Origin: an uncultured Opitutales bacterium
Lineage (GTDB): Bacteria; Verrucomicrobiota; Verrucomicrobiia; Opitutales; Intestinicryptomonadaceae
Length of the DNA stretch: 64,000 nucleotides
Assembly (NCBI GenBank): GCA_934613645.1
Contig: CAKTTC010000004.1
Span: 1 to 64,000, forward strand
Reading direction: 5' to 3'
Shown: positions 60,246 to 64,000 of the stretch, in pieces
Layout of the letters: each line of letters starts with the position of its first letter
Numbering within the stretch: the stretch's first letter is position 1
Notes under the pieces: model-generated
What the model was told of the DNA's origin: nothing
Seen by the model: the letters and a program-made list of their open reading frames with translations, nothing else
The model's database searches: none
Translations under genes and position numbers: made by a program

Positions 60246-60280
60246 AAAAAAAACCCGACCCCGCGCGTGGCGGAATCGGG
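60246..60280 (-). terminator. Intrinsic terminator after glycogen phosphorylase
   Basis: On the minus strand CCCGA and TCGGG close a GC-rich hairpin with the inner CCGCCACGCGCGG, followed by eight T residues. It lies just beyond the phosphorylase stop codon. Confidence 0.78.
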
Positions 60281-60297
60281 CGGAAACCGAAAAAGTT

Positions 60298-62781
60298 TTA
60301 CATTTTTTCGAGGTTCCAAATGTCTTCGGCGTATTCGCGGATTGTTCTGTCGGAGGAGAACTTTCCCATGCGCGCCGTGTTGAGGATTGCCATTTTCGCC
60401 CAGCGTTTTTTGTCGCGGAAGGCGCGGTCGGCTTCGGCTTGGGCGTCGCAGTATGCCTGATAGTCGGCGCATACCATGAACGGGTCGCCCCAGTCGAGAA
60501 TCGACTTTCTAAGCGGCATAAACGCGTCGGGGGTTTCGGGCATAAAGTATTCGGAAACGAGCCAGTCGAGGATTTCCTTGAGCTTTTTGTTGTGCATGTA
60601 GTAGTCCCACGGGTTGTAGCCGCGCCCCTTGAGGTATTGGACTTGTTCTACTGTCAGCCCGAAGATGAAGATGTTGTCGTCGCCGACGCACTCCTTGATT
60701 TCCACGTTCGCGCCGTCGAGCGTTCCCATTGTGACCGCGCCGTTGAGCGACAGCTTCATATTGCCCGTGCCCGAGGCTTCCTTGCCCGCCGTGGAAATCT
60801 GTTCCGACAAGTCCGCCGCGGGAATTATGTTCATTGCCGAGCTTACGTTGTAGTTGGGAATGAAGACGACTTTGAGCTTGTCCTTTATGCGGGTGTCGTT
60901 GTTGATTTTTTCGCCGACTTTGTTGATTGCGTAGATGATGTTCTTTGCAATGTCGTAGCCGGGGGCCGCCTTTGCGCCGAAGATGAACACGCGCGGGGCG
61001 ATGTCCATGTCGGGATTGTGCAACAGGTCGCGGTAGAGCGTGAGGATGTGGAGCAGGTTCAGGTGCTGGCGTTTGTATTCGTGCAGTCTCTTTATCTGGA
61101 CGTCGAACATTGCCTCGGGGTTGATTTTCACCCCGCACCGTTTCCAAACTATGTCGGCAAGGCGTTTTTTGTTTTCGAGCTTTACCGCCATAAACGATTT
61201 TTGGAACTCGGCGTTGTCGGCGTATTTTTCAAGCTTCTTGAGCTGGTCGAGGTCGGTCACCCAGCCGTCTGCGATTTTAGAGTCAATCAGGTCTGAGAGC
61301 CCGCGGTTGCAGACTTTCAGCCATCTTCTGGGAGTTACGCCGTTTGTTTTATTGTTGAATTTTTCGGGCGACATTTCGTAGAATTCGCGCAGGACGCTGC
61401 TTTTGAGCAGTTCCGTATGAAGCGCGGCAACTCCGTTTACGCTGAACGAAGCCACTACCGCCAGATACGCCATTCTCACCATTTTCGGCGAAGACTCTTC
61501 TATAATCGACAACGCCTCCCGTTTTTGCGGATTGTTCGGGAATTTTACCGCAACCTGTTTGAGCCAGCGCGAATTGATTTCATAGATGATTTGCAAGTGG
61601 CGCGGCAACAGTTTTTCGAAGAATGGCACCTGCCACTTTTCGAGGGCTTCGGGAAGCAGCGTGTGGTTCGTGTAGGCGAAAACTTTCGTGCATATTTCCC
61701 ACGCGGCGTCCCAATTCATTGAGTGGACGTCCATAAGCAGGCGCATGAGTTCGGGCACTGCTATTGCCGGGTGGGTGTCGTTGAGCTGGATTACAACCTT
61801 GTCCACAAACTCCGACCAGTCTTTGTGGTGCTCCAAGTATCTGCGTATTATGTCCTGCAGCGAGCACGAAACAAAGAAGTATTGCTGCATAAGGCGCAGG
61901 AGTTTGCCGTTTTCGGTTTTGTCGTTGGGGTAGAGAACTTTGGAGATTGTCTCGCTCATTGCCTTGTCGTGAACCGCCTGCGCGTAGCCGCCCTCGTTGA
62001 AGGCGTCGAGGTCGAATTCGTTGGAGGCTCTCGATTCCCACAGGCGCAGGAAGTTGACTGTCTTCGCGCCGTAGCCGACAACGGGAATGTCCCACGGAAC
62101 GCCGAGGAGCTCGCCCTGCGGCTTCCACATCGGCGCCCAGTCTCCCCTGTCGTTTACGGCGTTTTCAACCGTGCCGCCTATTGCTATGCGCATTGTAAAT
62201 TCTGGGCGGACAATTTCCCACGGCGAACCGTAGCGCAGCCAGTTGTCGGGAGATTCAACCTGCTTGCCGTCCTTGAAGCTCTGCGTGAAAAGACCGAATT
62301 CGTATCTTATGCCGTAGCCCACCGCGGGGTAGTCGAGAGTGGCGAGCGAATCCTGAAAGCATGCGGCAAGACGCCCCAAGCCGCCGTTGCCCAAGCCCAT
62401 ATCGACTTCCGCGCCGATAACGTCGTCGTATTTCAAGCCGAGGTTTTGCAGGGCTTTCTTGGTGGTGTCGAGCAGGCCGATGTTCACGAGCGTGTCTTCC
62501 GTGAGTCTGCCCACGAGATATTCAAGCGACATATAGTAGATTCTGCGGGCGTCGCCTTCGTGCTGGCGGCGCATAGTCTTGATGAAACGCCCCATGGTGT
62601 GGTCTCTTATCGCCAGAGCCGTAGCAACCCACCAGTCTCTTATCGATGCGCTTTCGCGTTCGCGCGCAAGAGACGTTTCGAGATGTCTCAAAATGCTTTC
62701 TTCCATTCCCTTTACCGTCTCCGAAACGTAAAATTCCGGAGCCGCTTTCGCCGAGTGTTTCTTTTGTGTCTTTTTGTCCAT
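60298..62781 (-). CDS. glgP: Glycogen/alpha-glucan phosphorylase
   Basis: An 827-aa GT35 enzyme that releases glucose-1-phosphate from glycogen or maltodextrin using pyridoxal phosphate. Signatures: YYMSLEYLVGRL near the N-terminus, NGGLGRLAACFQDS, LNDTHPAIAVPE, the NKTNGVTPRRWL stretch, and EASGTGNMKLSLNG with the PLP Lys near residue 674. The reading frame continues upstream antisense to lptF, but the family N-terminus begins at the ATG at 62779-62781. Normal length; no truncation. It implies the cell stores glycogen. Confidence 0.97.
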   Translation of the reverse strand: MDKKTQKKHSAKAAPEFYVSETVKGMEESILRHLETSLARERESASIRDWWVATALAIRDHTMGRFIKTMRRQHEGDARRIYYMSLEYLVGRLTEDTLVNIGLLDTTKKALQNLGLKYDDVIGAEVDMGLGNGGLGRLAACFQDSLATLDYPAVGYGIRYEFGLFTQSFKDGKQVESPDNWLRYGSPWEIVRPEFTMRIAIGGTVENAVNDRGDWAPMWKPQGELLGVPWDIPVVGYGAKTVNFLRLWESRASNEFDLDAFNEGGYAQAVHDKAMSETISKVLYPNDKTENGKLLRLMQQYFFVSCSLQDIIRRYLEHHKDWSEFVDKVVIQLNDTHPAIAVPELMRLLMDVHSMNWDAAWEICTKVFAYTNHTLLPEALEKWQVPFFEKLLPRHLQIIYEINSRWLKQVAVKFPNNPQKREALSIIEESSPKMVRMAYLAVVASFSVNGVAALHTELLKSSVLREFYEMSPEKFNNKTNGVTPRRWLKVCNRGLSDLIDSKIADGWVTDLDQLKKLEKYADNAEFQKSFMAVKLENKKRLADIVWKRCGVKINPEAMFDVQIKRLHEYKRQHLNLLHILTLYRDLLHNPDMDIAPRVFIFGAKAAPGYDIAKNIIYAINKVGEKINNDTRIKDKLKVVFIPNYNVSSAMNIIPAADLSEQISTAGKEASGTGNMKLSLNGAVTMGTLDGANVEIKECVGDDNIFIFGLTVEQVQYLKGRGYNPWDYYMHNKKLKEILDWLVSEYFMPETPDAFMPLRKSILDWGDPFMVCADYQAYCDAQAEADRAFRDKKRWAKMAILNTARMGKFSSDRTIREYAEDIWNLEKM

Positions 62782-62913
62782 AACAACGATATTTTTGCTA
62801 CTGTTTCTTAAAAAAGAATTTGTCCATCTTTCGATATTTTTTGCACTTTGCAATATTTTTATGTTGCTTTTGTTTGCGTTTGTGTTGCTTATTGTATCGG
62901 TTTCGGAAACGTA

Positions 62914-64000
62914 ATGGGTAAGCTCGATAAATACATATTCAGGCAGGTCTTTGCGGCGGCTTTCATGACTGTCGCGCTGTTTGTTTTCGTGCTCGTATTG
63001 GGCAACATTTTCAGGGCGGCTCTCGGCGAGCTTCTGGCGGGGCGTCTGGGGGTGTCGCTGTTCATGTATCTGGTTGCGCTGCTGATTCCGAGCGTTGTTC
63101 CATACGCCCTGCCGATGGGCATGCTCACGGGGATTCTGCTTGTCTTCGGCAGAATGTCGGCGCAGAGCGAGATTGTGGCGATGAAGTCCTGCGGGAGGTC
63201 GATTTACGCAATGACTGCCCCCGTGCTGTTCTTGGCAATGGGCGCGTGCGTGTTGTCGTTTTTTATCAATTTCTATTATTCGCCGTCGTCGAGCTATGCG
63301 TATAAAAACGCCATCAAAAACGTCATTCGCGAAAATCCGCTGAAATTCATCAAGGCGGGTGCGTTCGTGAAGGATTTCCCGGGCTACGTCATCTATGCCA
63401 ACAAGGCAGACGAAACAAACAACGAGCTGCTCGGCTTCAGAATCTGGGAACTGGGCGCGGACGGCAGGGCAAGCGCGTTCATCAAGGCGGACAAAGCTAA
63501 CATCACTTTCGACAGGGCTTCCGACGAAATCGTGTTCGTGCTCAAAAACGGCGCGGCGGAACGCATGCCCGCCGACGATCCCGAAAAGCTCGACAAGCCC
63601 CTCCCTTCGGCAAAATTCGAAAGCCTGCTTGTCAGAATGCCCCTCGCGCGCGTTCTTGGCGAAACATACAAGGCATACAAAAAACCGGGGGTTATGACGT
63701 TCGACGAACTCATTGCCGCGCGCGACACTTGGCACAAAGTTCCGCTTGAAAATTTCCCGCCCGAACAGCGCGCGCAACGCGCCCGCCGCGACAGAATAGA
63801 GATAAATTTGCAGATACAGGAAAATTTTGCGATGGCGTTTTCGATTTTTTCTCTGGTGATGATTGCAGTCCCGCTCGGGATAAAGGCTTCGAGGAGCGAA
63901 ACGTTTGCGAATTTGGCGATAGCAGTTGCGCTGGCGATGACGTATTACATGATGACGGTGGGGATTTCGTGGCTGAAAAAGTATCCTGAGGTGAGACCCG
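62914..64000 (+). CDS. LptF/LptG (YjgP/YjgQ) family permease, partial at window end
   Basis: The first 362 codons are visible and run off the window edge. The protein begins MGKLDKYIFRQVFAAAFMTV with the first membrane helix and continues with LLIPSVVPYALPMGMLTGIL, GRMSAQSEIVAMKSCG and a large periplasmic domain (about residues 115-300), then further helices from FAMAFSIFSLVMIAVPLGI. These are the features of the LptB2FG lipopolysaccharide exporter permeases. LptF and LptG cannot be told apart firmly. It is divergent from glgP across 132 bases in which I see no further gene. Confidence 0.9.
   Translation, partial: MGKLDKYIFRQVFAAAFMTVALFVFVLVLGNIFRAALGELLAGRLGVSLFMYLVALLIPSVVPYALPMGMLTGILLVFGRMSAQSEIVAMKSCGRSIYAMTAPVLFLAMGACVLSFFINFYYSPSSSYAYKNAIKNVIRENPLKFIKAGAFVKDFPGYVIYANKADETNNELLGFRIWELGADGRASAFIKADKANITFDRASDEIVFVLKNGAAERMPADDPEKLDKPLPSAKFESLLVRMPLARVLGETYKAYKKPGVMTFDELIAARDTWHKVPLENFPPEQRAQRARRDRIEINLQIQENFAMAFSIFSLVMIAVPLGIKASRSETFANLAIAVALAMTYYMMTVGISWLKKYPEVRP

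Noticed and set aside
62782..63777. N-terminal extension of glycogen phosphorylase over the lptF-like gene
   Set aside because: The added 332 residues are antisense to a clear membrane permease and do not belong to the phosphorylase family.

Overview
The window is a bacterial chromosome segment of moderate GC content, dominated by housekeeping genes. A cell with an outer membrane is indicated by an OprP-type porin, an LptF-family permease and lipoproteins. The most likely host is a member of Verrucomicrobiota (Opitutae-like). This rests on a serine/threonine kinase divergent from an ECF-like sigma factor, tandem sialate O-acetylesterases, an archaeal-type ProRS, and a long uninterrupted str-S10-spc-alpha supercluster that lacks rpmD, infA and adk. 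The phylum call is inference; no rRNA gene is present to prove it.

Layout. 1-6.4 kb: minus-strand ndk-rsmG-proS, a lone prepilin-like gene, an outer-membrane porin, and a small membrane protein overlapping tlyA, with two arrays of hairpin-rich repeats directly behind proS and the porin. 6.5-14.3 kb: two tandem secreted sialate O-acetylesterases, then ileS, a DksA/TraR-like protein with a histone-H1-like Lys/Ala-rich arm, and lspA. 14.4-24 kb: a lipoprotein S9 peptidase, a mini CxxCxGxG protein, a sigma factor operon divergent from a transmembrane Ser/Thr kinase, an AMP-forming acyl ligase, class I fumarase, about 0.87 kb of nested repeats, and a DUF2284 metal-binding protein.

24.2-55.6 kb: one transcription/translation supercluster on the plus strand: tRNA-Thr, tuf, tRNA-Trp, secE, nusG, rplKAJL, rpoBC, rpsLG, fusA, rpsJ, rplCDWB, rpsS, an unrelated 111-aa gene, rplV, rpsC, rplP, rpmC, rpsQ, rplNXE, rpsNH, rplFR, rpsE, rplO, secY, map, rpsMKD, rpoA, rplQ. 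Internal hairpins and promoter-like sites split it into likely transcripts: tuf to rpoC, rpsL to rpsJ, rplC to map, and rpsM to rplQ. 55.7-64 kb: a small zinc-ribbon membrane protein, guaA, a DRE-TIM aldolase, an unrecognised lipoprotein, glycogen phosphorylase, and a truncated lptF-like gene at the window edge.

The most unusual material is non-coding. Three families of repeats are built from strings of short perfect hairpins. In one family the stems differ between copies but remain base-paired, and copies sit directly behind stop codons. Other points of interest are loss of all four cysteines of the second zinc site of RpoC, a secreted-looking gene inside the S10 operon, and a three-way-junction RNA candidate between rplJ and rplL. 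All structures were read by eye; none was computed.
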